DNA of 16,543 nucleotides from RGIG7949 sp045628845 (lineage in GTDB: Bacteria > Bacillota > Clostridia > Oscillospirales > Oscillospiraceae), in NCBI GenBank assembly GCA_045628845.1, contig JAZQQE010000073.1:1-16543 (forward strand). Direction: 5' to 3'. Below, one piece after another: positions 1-6,418 of this stretch; position 1 is the stretch's first letter; every line of letters starts with the position of its first letter. Below the pieces are notes generated by a model. That model ran no database searches, was not told the DNA's origin, and worked only from the letters and a program-made list of their open reading frames with translations. The position numbers were made by a program, and so were the translations under genes.

Positions 1-11
1 GCTCTTTCATC

Positions 12-40
12 TTGTTTTGTCTTTTTATCTATTATATAAT
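12..40 (+). promoter_or_regulatory. Putative sigma-A promoter for the AraC-type regulator
   Basis: A TTGTTT -35 box at 12-17 and a perfect TATAAT -10 box at 35-40 are separated by 17 bases in an AT-rich stretch. Transcription would start near 47, leaving an untranslated leader of roughly 105 bases before the start codon at 152. The -10 lies inside the palindrome ATTATATAAT (31-40), so it also reads TATAAT on the minus strand, but no minus-strand -35 box is visible. Confidence 0.5.
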
Positions 41-95
41 CATTTTGATGATCCTTTACTCTGCTGAACGACACATCGCAGCATTTAATGACAGG

Positions 96-133
96 ACTTT
101 CGGTGCTTTCTGCGTTATGCTCTATCCGAAAGT
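96..133. repeat. Inverted repeat in the leader of the AraC-type regulator
   Basis: ACTTTCGG at 96-103 is matched by its exact reverse complement CCGAAAGT at 126-133, with 22 bases between. The right arm ends four bases before the AAGGTGGGG ribosome binding site. It could be an operator for autoregulation or an RNA hairpin next to the ribosome binding site. Eight-base arms can arise by chance. Confidence 0.35.
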
Positions 134-151
134 ATGAAAGGTGGGGATATT

Positions 152-1042
152 ATGGATTGGGTCGCATGTCTCAGGCGCACCGTGCGCTATATCGAGGATA
201 ACCTCACCTCGGAACTCGACATCGCATCTATATCGCGCAGTGTGTACGTATCCCCCTTTTATCTTCAACGGGGATTTCAGATGATAACCGGCTGTGCCAT
301 CGGTGAGTACATCCGTAACCGCAGGCTGTATGAGGCAGCCCTCGTCATCGCACGCGGCGAGGAACGCATCATAGATACTGCGCTTCGCTTCTGCTACGAC
401 ACTCCCGAGAGCTTTTCCAAAGCGTTCACACGCTTTCACGGAGCGACTCCAAGCGCAGTTCGGGCTGATCCGAGGCTTATCCGCACTTTCCTTCCTTTCG
501 AAATCAACATAACCGTCACGGGAGGCAGTAAAATGAACTACAAGCTTTCAGATTGCACGGGATTCAAGATAATCGGATTCCAGCGTTATTTCTCCGCAGA
601 CGATCCTTACGGCGAGATCCCGAAGTTTTGGGACGAATTCTTTGATGAGTACGGTCAACTTTTCGCGGGTAAAAAGCCCGAAAGTGCGGAGGAACGTGCC
701 GTTGTGGAAAACTCTGTCGGTGAATTCGGCGTATGTATCGACGATGTCGGGGTCGACCGCTTTCGTTATATCATCGGCGGCCGATACGCCGGCGGCGAGG
801 TACCGGAAAGCATGACTGTCTTTGAGGTGCCCGCGTGCAGCCTCGCTGAATTTACCGCCGTGGGACCGCTTCCGCAGTCTTTGCAGTCGGTAAATACTTA
901 CGTCTTCAAGGAGTGGCTGCCCGGCAACCCGGATTATGAGATGGCGGCGTCGTTCAATATCGAATGGTACTCGACCGTCGGCATGAAGGACGACGCTGAC
1001 TATGAGAGCGGCGTGTGGCTCCCCGTCAGGAGCATAAGATGA
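152..1042 (+). CDS. AraC family transcriptional regulator with GyrI-like effector domain
   Basis: This 296-residue protein should bind DNA as a cytoplasmic transcription factor. The first ~100 residues form the two helix-turn-helix units of an AraC/XylS DNA-binding domain, with the recognisable stretches DIASISRSVYVSPFYLQRGF and ALRFCYDTPESFSKAFTRFHG followed by the usual ATPSAVR end. Residues ~125-296 resemble a GyrI/Rob-type small-molecule binding domain (FKIIGFQRYFSADD, then FWDEFF), a pairing known from multidrug- or ligand-sensing regulators such as Rob. The start at 152 is chosen because AAGGTGGGG lies five bases upstream; an in-frame ATG at 134 has no comparable site. The racemase-family gene begins 42 bases downstream on the same strand and is probably co-transcribed. 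The ligand is unknown. Confidence 0.88.
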   Translation: MDWVACLRRTVRYIEDNLTSELDIASISRSVYVSPFYLQRGFQMITGCAIGEYIRNRRLYEAALVIARGEERIIDTALRFCYDTPESFSKAFTRFHGATPSAVRADPRLIRTFLPFEINITVTGGSKMNYKLSDCTGFKIIGFQRYFSADDPYGEIPKFWDEFFDEYGQLFAGKKPESAEERAVVENSVGEFGVCIDDVGVDRFRYIIGGRYAGGEVPESMTVFEVPACSLAEFTAVGPLPQSLQSVNTYVFKEWLPGNPDYEMAASFNIEWYSTVGMKDDADYESGVWLPVRSIR

Positions 1043-1084
1043 AATATCCGCTTTTTGCTGAAACGGAAAATATGAGGAGCTCCC

Positions 1085-1771
1085 ATGAAAAAACTCGGAC
1101 TCATCGGAGGCACGGGCCCCGAATCGACGCTCATATACTACCGCGATATCGTGCGCGCCGTCCATAACAAAACCGGCGCGTACCCGGAACTTACGATAGA
1201 AAACGTTGACTGTGAGCTGTGCGGCGCCTTTATGGCAAGCGGCGACAGCGATGCGCTGACGGAGTATCTGCTCGGGGCTCTGTCGCGCCTTGCAGCCGCG
1301 GACTGCGATTTTGCCGCGCTCACTGCGAACACACTGCACGCGGTCTTCGACCGCCTTGCGCCGCGCTCGCCGCTGCCGCTCATCAGCATCATTGGCACCG
1401 CGTGCGACGAGGCCGTACGCCGCGGACATCGCCGCATCGGCCTCCTCGGCACGATCTTCACCATGGAGTCAGAGTTTTTCACAGAGCCGTTCAGACGCGC
1501 GGGCATCGAGGTCTTCACGCCCGACGCGCCGACCAGAAAACTTGTCCACGACCGTATTTTCGGTGAGCTTGAGCTCGGAGTCGTGAAGCCGGAGACGGTC
1601 GCGGAGCTTGTCTCGGTCATCGCCGAAATGAAGGCGGAGCACGGTATCGAGGCGTTGGCGCTTGGTTGCACGGAGCTTCCGCTTGCGCTGAATGACGGCA
1701 ACTGCCCCGTACCCTGCCTCGATACGATGGCGATACACATAGACAAGCTCGTCGACGGGATACTCGGATAG
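1085..1771 (+). CDS. Aspartate/glutamate racemase family protein
   Basis: At 228 residues this is a full-length member of the Asp/Glu racemase superfamily, cofactor-independent enzymes that normally invert amino acids with a pair of cysteines. The N-terminal KKLGLIGGTGPEST and the C-terminal ALGCTELPL motif (Cys195) are typical of the YgeA-like branch. The first catalytic position is unusual: the motif reads LTANTLH, with Ala81 where classical members have Cys and where, from memory, E. coli YgeA has Thr. The protein may therefore be a one-cysteine racemase with narrowed specificity, or it may catalyse a different reaction. GAGGAG lies a few bases before the ATG. The gene follows an AraC-type regulator by 42 bases, which suggests control by an amino acid or related ligand. 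No clear terminator follows it. Confidence 0.85.
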   Translation: MKKLGLIGGTGPESTLIYYRDIVRAVHNKTGAYPELTIENVDCELCGAFMASGDSDALTEYLLGALSRLAAADCDFAALTANTLHAVFDRLAPRSPLPLISIIGTACDEAVRRGHRRIGLLGTIFTMESEFFTEPFRRAGIEVFTPDAPTRKLVHDRIFGELELGVVKPETVAELVSVIAEMKAEHGIEALALGCTELPLALNDGNCPVPCLDTMAIHIDKLVDGILG

Positions 1772-1822
1772 CCCGGAAGCCCGCGTAAGGCGAAAGAACG
1801 CCCTAAATCCGCAAAATGAGTA

Positions 1823-1851
1823 TTGACAAAAAAGCGCCGGTCTGCTACACT
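1823..1851 (+). promoter_or_regulatory. Sigma-A promoter of the tRNA operon
   Basis: A perfect TTGACA -35 box at 1823-1828 and a TACACT -10 box at 1846-1851 are separated by 17 bases. The predicted start near 1858 leaves a short leader before the first tRNA at 1872. This is the arrangement expected for a stable-RNA operon. Confidence 0.85.
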
Positions 1852-1871
1852 ACCAAATGCACGTAATGTTT

Positions 1872-1948
1872 GGGCCTTTAGCTCAGCTGGTCAGAGCAAC
1901 CGGCTCATAACCGGTCGGTCCGGGGTTCGAATCCCTGAAGGCCCACCA
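1872..1948 (+). tRNA. tRNA with CAT anticodon, probably tRNA-Ile2 (lysidine type), possibly elongator tRNA-Met
   Basis: The cloverleaf is complete: acceptor GGGCCTT pairs with AAGGCCC, D-stem GCTC with GAGC, anticodon stem ACCGG with CCGGT around loop CTCATAA, T-stem CGGGG with CCCTG, then A and an encoded CCA. The sequence is much closer to Bacillus tRNA-Ile(CAT), as I remember it, than to elongator tRNA-Met, which typically starts GGCGG. It also has C4-G69 and C5-G68, pairs used by TilS to recognise tRNA-Ile2 in E. coli. The isotype call is an inference; the tRNA itself is clear. Confidence 0.93.
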
Positions 1949-1965
1949 CCATTTCGCGCCGGTAC

Positions 1966-2041
1966 AGGGGTATAGCTCAGTTGGTAGAGCAGCGGTCTCC
2001 AAAACCGCGGGCCGAGAGTTCAAGTCTTTCTGCCCCTGCCA
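1966..2041 (+). tRNA. trnW: tRNA-Trp (CCA anticodon)
   Basis: Acceptor AGGGGTA pairs with TGCCCCT (one T-G pair), D-stem GCTC with GAGC, anticodon stem GCGGT with ACCGC around CTCCAAA, and T-stem GAGAG with CTTTC (one G-T pair). G and an encoded CCA follow. It lies 17 bases after the first tRNA and is clearly co-transcribed with it. Confidence 0.95.
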
Positions 2042-2075
2042 CAAAAGGACAACCGAGAGGTTGTCCTTTTGTTTT
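2042..2075 (+). terminator. Rho-independent terminator of the tRNA operon
   Basis: CAAAAGGACAACC (2042-2054) and GGTTGTCCTTTTG (2059-2071) form a perfect 13-bp stem closed by a GAGA tetraloop and followed by TTTT. It begins one base after the CCA of tRNA-Trp and ends 19 bases before the next start codon, so it also lies in the leader of the downstream gene. Confidence 0.9.
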
Positions 2076-2094
2076 ACCTTGGGAGGTATGACGT

Positions 2095-3411
2095 ATGATA
2101 AACGTGGCGCTTATGCAGATGCTCCCGTGCGGGACGCAGGAGGAAAACAGAGCGAAGGGCGAGGAATGGTGCCGCCGCGCGAAGACGCTCGGGGCGGATA
2201 TAGCGCTGTTCCCCGAGATGTGGAGCTGCGGATACGGACTGCGCGTCGACGCGGAGTACGTGCGCAGCCTTGCCGTGAGCGCCGACGGTGACTTCGTGCG
2301 CTCGTTTGCCGCCCTTGCTGCGGAGCTCGACATGGCGATAGCCGTGACCCTGCTCGAAAAATACGAGCCCGCGCCGCGCAATACGGTGATACTCTTCGAC
2401 AGACACGGGGAAAAGCGTCTGCACTACTCGAAGGTGCACACCTGCGACTTCGGAGATGAAAAGCACCTGACGCCCGGCGAGAGCTTCCCCGTGACGGAGC
2501 TAGACACGGCGTCGGGCCCGGTCCGCGTCGGCGCGATGATATGCTACGACCGCGAGTTCCCCGAGAGCGCGAGACTGCTCATGCTCGGCGGAGCGGAGCT
2601 CATACTCGTCCCGAACGCATGCCCGATGGAGATAAACCGCATCTCGCAGCTCCGCGGGCGCGCGTATGAGAATATGCTCGGCATCGCGACCGCGAATTAC
2701 GCCGAGGGCATGCCTGACTGCAACGGCCACTCCACGGCGTTCGATGGCATCGCGTACGTCCCCGACGAGCCCGGCTCGCGCGACACGCTTCTCGTCGAGG
2801 CGGGCGGCGAAGAGGGGATATTCATGGCGCCGTTCGATATCGGCGCGATACGCGCCTACCGCGCCTCGGAGGTACACGGAAACGCTTACAGACGACCGAA
2901 GCTGTACGCACCGCTCGCGGAGGATAGCGCCGCAGAGCCGTTCCTGCGCGCCGACAGACGCTGCGAGATATATAAGCTGCGCGAGCACCCCGAGCTCGCT
3001 GAGCGCGCGGCGGACTGGTTTTCCTCAAAGTGGGGAGTGCCGCGCGAGGCTTACGTCGAGAGCATCACGGAATGCCTGAAAAACGGGAGCGCCGTGCCGC
3101 AATGGTACCTCGCGATGGAACGCGGGACGATAGCGGGCGGACTCGGAGTCATCGAAAATGATTTCCACGAGAGGCCCGACCTCACGCCGAACGTCTGTGC
3201 CGTCTTCGTCGAGGAGAAGTACCGCTGCCGCGGCATCGCAGGGGGGCTGCTCGGCTTCGTATGCGCGGATATGCGCGCCTTCGGGATAGATGCGCTCTAT
3301 CTGCTGACGGACCATGACTCCTTTTACGAGCGGTATGGATGGGAGTATCTGTGTCCCGCCCTCAGCGACGGCGAAACGGAGCCGTCACGGATGTACATCC
3401 ACAGATCATAA
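2095..3411 (+). CDS. Carbon-nitrogen hydrolase (nitrilase fold) fused to a GNAT acetyltransferase
   Basis: The 438-residue protein has two parts. Residues 1 to ~280 are a nitrilase-superfamily amidohydrolase with the expected triad: Glu41 (FPEMW), Lys113 (YSKVHTCD) and Cys150 (MICYDREFPES). Such enzymes hydrolyse amides or nitriles through a thioester intermediate. Residues ~290-438 form a GNAT domain with the acetyl-CoA loop YRCRGIAGGLL (from Tyr376) and the closing FYERYGWEYL. Both halves keep their key residues, so both are probably active. The substrate is unknown. One possibility is that the protein frees an amine or acid and then acetylates it. GGGAGG lies eight bases before the ATG. 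No promoter is visible between the tRNA terminator and this start, so expression may depend on read-through. Confidence 0.9.
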   Translation: MINVALMQMLPCGTQEENRAKGEEWCRRAKTLGADIALFPEMWSCGYGLRVDAEYVRSLAVSADGDFVRSFAALAAELDMAIAVTLLEKYEPAPRNTVILFDRHGEKRLHYSKVHTCDFGDEKHLTPGESFPVTELDTASGPVRVGAMICYDREFPESARLLMLGGAELILVPNACPMEINRISQLRGRAYENMLGIATANYAEGMPDCNGHSTAFDGIAYVPDEPGSRDTLLVEAGGEEGIFMAPFDIGAIRAYRASEVHGNAYRRPKLYAPLAEDSAAEPFLRADRRCEIYKLREHPELAERAADWFSSKWGVPREAYVESITECLKNGSAVPQWYLAMERGTIAGGLGVIENDFHERPDLTPNVCAVFVEEKYRCRGIAGGLLGFVCADMRAFGIDALYLLTDHDSFYERYGWEYLCPALSDGETEPSRMYIHRS

Positions 3412-3415
3412 AGAG

Positions 3416-3450
3416 AAACAGCCGGAGAAGAGAACTTCTCCGGCTGTTTT
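3416..3450. terminator. Convergent terminator between the nitrilase-GNAT gene and the HerA-like gene
   Basis: A perfect 15-bp stem (AAACAGCCGGAGAAG, 3416-3430, with CTTCTCCGGCTGTTT, 3435-3449) encloses the loop AGAA. It ends in TTTT on the plus strand and TTTCTCTTT on the minus strand. It sits five bases after the plus-strand stop and 14 bases from the minus-strand stop, so it probably serves both genes. Confidence 0.88.
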
Positions 3451-3464
3451 GCATTTCATGAACT

Positions 3465-5105
3465 TTATTTCTTGTTTCCGAAGATGCCGCGGATTATCGC
3501 GGAGGAACCGGAACGCATGAGGGATTTGAGTGCGTTTCCGGCCGCGCGCTTGGCGATGTCGCCGGTGCTCGTGGTCTTGCCGCCCGTGACGGAATTGATG
3601 ATGTTGTTTCCGAGCGAGGTGGCGACAGAGGAGGCGGCGCTGTTGGCGGCCTTCTGCGCAGTCTTCTTGACGGCCTGCCCGGCCTTGCTCGTCTTCTTGG
3701 CGGGCTTGTCAGCCTTTTCGGCTTCCTTCGCTGCTTCCTTCTCGGCTTTTTCAGCGGCCTTGGCGGCTTCCTTTTCGGCCTTCGCGGCCTCTTTTTCAGC
3801 CTCCTGCTGGGCCTTGAGGTCTTCGGTAGCCTTCATGATTATCTCATACGCGCTCTCGCGGTCGACGGTCTCGCGGTATTTGAGGTCGAATTCGTCGGCC
3901 TTTATGCAGCTGAGCACGTAGCTCTCGTCCGCGGCGCCCATGAGGCTCTGCGGCGGGAGGATCTTCGCGCGCTCGACTATCTCGGGCACGCCCTTTTCAT
4001 CGAGGCAGCTCACGAGCGCCTCGCCGACGCCGAGCGCCATGATGGCCTCCTCGGTGTCGAAGGCGGGATTGACGCGGAACGCGCTCGCCGCGGCGCGGAC
4101 GGCCTTCTGCTCGGCGGGCGTGTAGGCGCGCAGAGCGTGCTGTACGCGGTTGGAGAGCTGCGCGAGCACCTCGTCGGGGATGTCGGAGGGGGACTGCGTC
4201 ACGAAATAGATGCCGACGCCCTTCGAACGCACGAGCTTGACGACCTGCACTATCTTCGTCAGGAGCGCCTTGGGCGCGCCGGTGAAGAGGAAATGCGCCT
4301 CGTCGAAGAAGAAGACCATGCGGGGCTTCTCGACGTCGCCGACCTCGGGGAGCTTCTCGAAGAGCTCGGTCATGAGCCAGAGGAGGAAGGTCGCGTACAC
4401 GGTCGGACTCTGGATGAGCTTCGTGCTCGCGAGGATGTTGATGAAGCCGCGGCCGTCGATGTCGGTACGCATCCAGTCGCGTATGTCGAGCTCGGGCTCG
4501 CCGAACAGGCCGACGCCGCCCTCGGACTCGAACGCGAGCAGAGCGCGCTGTATGGCGCCTATGCTCGCCGTGGAGACGTTGCCGTACATCGTCGTGAACT
4601 CGGCGCGGTTGTCGCCGACGTACTGGAGCATAGCGCGCAGGTCCTTGAGGTCGAGCAGGAGCAGACCGTTGTCGTCGGCTACCTTGAAGACTATGTTGAG
4701 GACGCCCGACTGCACCTCGGTGAGGCCGAGCAGGTGGGAGAGGAGCAGCGGGCCCATCCCGGACACGGTCACGCGCACGGGGTGACCGAGCTCGCCGAAG
4801 ATATCCCAGAAGCGGGTGGGGTAGGACTTATAGGCGAAGCCGTCCATTCCGAAGCGCTCGATGCGCCCGCGCATATCCTCGGAGTCTTCGCCGGGGCGGC
4901 ACATTCCGGAGAGGTCGCCCTTGACGTCGCTGAAGAATACGGGCACGCCCATGTCGGAGAAGGACTCCGCGAGGACCTTCATCGTGATGGTCTTGCCGGT
5001 ACCGGTGGCGCCGGCTATGAGGCCGTGACGGTTTGCCATGCAGGGGGAGAGGTATATATTTCTGCTCTCGGACTGAGCGATCCAGATTTTCTGATCCCGG
5101 TACAT
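3465..5105 (-). CDS. HerA-like (DUF853/YjgR family) P-loop ATPase
   Basis: A 546-residue cytoplasmic ATPase of the HerA/FtsK class, matching the DUF853 (YjgR) family in its opening region and overall layout. The Walker A motif GATGTGKT is at residues 32-39, followed by the family-like SDVKGDLSG. The Walker B is MVFFFDEAHFLF with Asp268-Glu269. VTQSPSDIPDEVLAQLSNRV is the conserved sensor/arginine region. From about residue 430 the protein changes to a Lys-Glu-Ala-rich stretch (repeated EKEAAKAEK-type units), probably a long helix or coiled coil, then a Ser/Gly-rich end. The role of DUF853 proteins is not settled; a DNA-translocating or remodelling ATPase is inferred from fold. No nurA-type nuclease lies next to it. 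GGAGGC precedes the ATG by eight bases. Confidence 0.9.
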   Translation of the reverse strand: MYRDQKIWIAQSESRNIYLSPCMANRHGLIAGATGTGKTITMKVLAESFSDMGVPVFFSDVKGDLSGMCRPGEDSEDMRGRIERFGMDGFAYKSYPTRFWDIFGELGHPVRVTVSGMGPLLLSHLLGLTEVQSGVLNIVFKVADDNGLLLLDLKDLRAMLQYVGDNRAEFTTMYGNVSTASIGAIQRALLAFESEGGVGLFGEPELDIRDWMRTDIDGRGFINILASTKLIQSPTVYATFLLWLMTELFEKLPEVGDVEKPRMVFFFDEAHFLFTGAPKALLTKIVQVVKLVRSKGVGIYFVTQSPSDIPDEVLAQLSNRVQHALRAYTPAEQKAVRAAASAFRVNPAFDTEEAIMALGVGEALVSCLDEKGVPEIVERAKILPPQSLMGAADESYVLSCIKADEFDLKYRETVDRESAYEIIMKATEDLKAQQEAEKEAAKAEKEAAKAAEKAEKEAAKEAEKADKPAKKTSKAGQAVKKTAQKAANSAASSVATSLGNNIINSVTGGKTTSTGDIAKRAAGNALKSLMRSGSSAIIRGIFGNKK

Positions 5106-5132
5106 ATATGTGCCTCCATGCTTTTTTTTCTG

Positions 5133-5161
5133 ATTATATCACGCCCGTACGCCGATTGCAA
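5133..5161 (-). promoter_or_regulatory. Sigma-A promoter of the HerA-like gene
   Basis: Read on the minus strand, TTGCAA (5161-5156), 17 bases, then a perfect TATAAT (5138-5133). Predicted transcription starts near 5126, about 20 bases before the start codon at 5105, just ahead of the GGAGGC ribosome binding site. Confidence 0.82.
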
Positions 5162-5176
5162 AGAGAGAATAGCCTA

Positions 5177-5205
5177 TTGCAGAAAACGGCTCCGTGCGAT
5201 ATAAT
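5177..5205 (+). promoter_or_regulatory. Sigma-A promoter of the aldo/keto reductase gene
   Basis: TTGCAG (5177-5182), 17 bases, then a perfect TATAAT (5200-5205). The predicted start near 5212 precedes the GGGAGGA ribosome binding site at 5224-5230. Its -35 box is only 15 bases from that of the divergent promoter. Confidence 0.83.
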
Positions 5206-5239
5206 ATCGGCAAAAAGAAACATGGGAGGAACTCCGATT

Positions 5240-6355
5240 ATGTCTGAATACATAAAGGCGAAAGAACCCAATCTCGGCTTCGGCAACATGCGCATGCCCA
5301 TGAAGGACGGCGTCGTCGATACCGAGACGATATTCAAGATGGTCGATGCCTACATGGCCGCCGGCTACAACTATTTCGACACGGGCTATATCTACAAGGG
5401 CTCCGAGGAGATGCTGCGCATCGCGCTCGTCGAGCGCTATCCGCGTGACAGCTTCATGATCACGACGAAGCTCTCCATGGCCGACTGCCCCTCCGCTGAG
5501 GACATGATGAAGATATTCAATATCTCCCGCGAGCGCCTCGGCGTCGACTACGTCGATACGTACTTCCTGCACGGACTCACCGCGCCCACCATCGAGAAGG
5601 CGTACAAGTTCGGCGCGTTCGATTTCCTGCGCGAGCTGCGTGACAAGGGCCTTGCCAAGCATATCGGCTTCTCCTTCCACGGCACTCCCGAGCAGCTCGA
5701 CGAGCTGCTGACCAAGGAGTCCGACATGGAGCTCGTCCAGCTCCAGATCAACTACCTCGACTGGGAGGACGAGAAGGTGCAGGCGCACCGTCTGTACGAC
5801 GTCGCGAGAAAGCACGGCAAGCCCATCTCCGTCATGGAGCCCTGCAAGGGCGGCTGGATAGCGGGCGAGGAGGCTGACGCCACCAAGTGCCTGCGTGATG
5901 CCAATCCCAACGTGTCCGTCGCCTCGTGGGCGTTCCGCTTCGTCGCGGGCCTCGAGGGCATCTACGTCATCCTCTCCGGCATGGGCAACGTCGAGCAGGT
6001 CGAGGACAATATCAAGACCTTCCGGAACTACAAGCCCCTCAGCGAGGAGGAGCGCGCGCTCACCCTCCAGGTCGTGGACGCCATCAACGCCAAGCCGCGC
6101 ATCCCCTGCACGCAGTGCGGCTACTGCACCCGCGGCTGCCCGAAGCATCTGCCCATCCCGACCTTCATGCGCCACTACAACCACGTCATCACCTATCAGG
6201 CCATCGAGAGCTCGCGCCACATCTACAACATGATCATCAAGCCCGAGACGAAGGCCGCCAACTGCATAAACTGCCGCAGCTGCGAACAGCTCTGCCCGCA
6301 GCACATCGAGATCACCAAATACATCAAGGAAGTCAAGCGTCAGCTCGAAGACTGA
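5240..6355 (+). CDS. Aldo/keto reductase with C-terminal double 4Fe-4S ferredoxin-like domain
   Basis: A 371-residue cytoplasmic oxidoreductase of the COG1453-type aldo/keto reductases. The TIM-barrel part (to ~residue 280) keeps the catalytic tetrad: Asp47 and Tyr52 (FDTGYIYKGSE), Lys77 (ITTKL) and His111 (YFLHGL). The C-terminal part has two CxxCxxCxxxCP clusters: Cys290, 293, 296, 300 and Cys342, 345, 348, 352, which should bind two 4Fe-4S centres. The enzyme could therefore couple carbonyl or aldehyde reduction to ferredoxin-type electron flow, as expected in an anaerobe; the substrate is unknown. The start at 5240 follows GGGAGGA by nine bases. The open frame extends upstream to 5033, but the promoter and ribosome binding site rule that extension out. 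Confidence 0.93.
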   Translation: MSEYIKAKEPNLGFGNMRMPMKDGVVDTETIFKMVDAYMAAGYNYFDTGYIYKGSEEMLRIALVERYPRDSFMITTKLSMADCPSAEDMMKIFNISRERLGVDYVDTYFLHGLTAPTIEKAYKFGAFDFLRELRDKGLAKHIGFSFHGTPEQLDELLTKESDMELVQLQINYLDWEDEKVQAHRLYDVARKHGKPISVMEPCKGGWIAGEEADATKCLRDANPNVSVASWAFRFVAGLEGIYVILSGMGNVEQVEDNIKTFRNYKPLSEEERALTLQVVDAINAKPRIPCTQCGYCTRGCPKHLPIPTFMRHYNHVITYQAIESSRHIYNMIIKPETKAANCINCRSCEQLCPQHIEITKYIKEVKRQLED

Positions 6356-6361
6356 CGAACG

Positions 6362-6388
6362 GGCGCCCGCCAAGACAAGGCGGGCGCC
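6362..6388 (+). other. GC-rich hairpin after the aldo/keto reductase gene
   Basis: GGCGCCCGCC (6362-6371) and GGCGGGCGCC (6379-6388) form a perfect 10-bp stem with the loop AAGACAA. It starts six bases after the stop codon. The downstream sequence GCCTCTATCAATAAA has no real T-tract. It may be a weak or factor-assisted terminator, or an mRNA 3'-end stabiliser that sets the expression ratio with the next gene. Confidence 0.5.
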
Positions 6389-6418
6389 GCCTCTATCAAT
6401 AAAGGCAGGAGAAATAAA

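Noticed and set aside
3465..5105. HerA-like ATPase as part of a HerA-nuclease defence system
   Set aside because: No NurA, Sir2, DUF4297 or other nuclease gene is adjacent, and the sequence matches the DUF853 family rather than defence HerA proteins.
4137..5204. A 355-codon plus-strand frame opposite the HerA-like gene
   Set aside because: It mirrors the ATPase codons and has no ribosome binding site or known motif; the minus strand has clear Walker A and B motifs and its own promoter.
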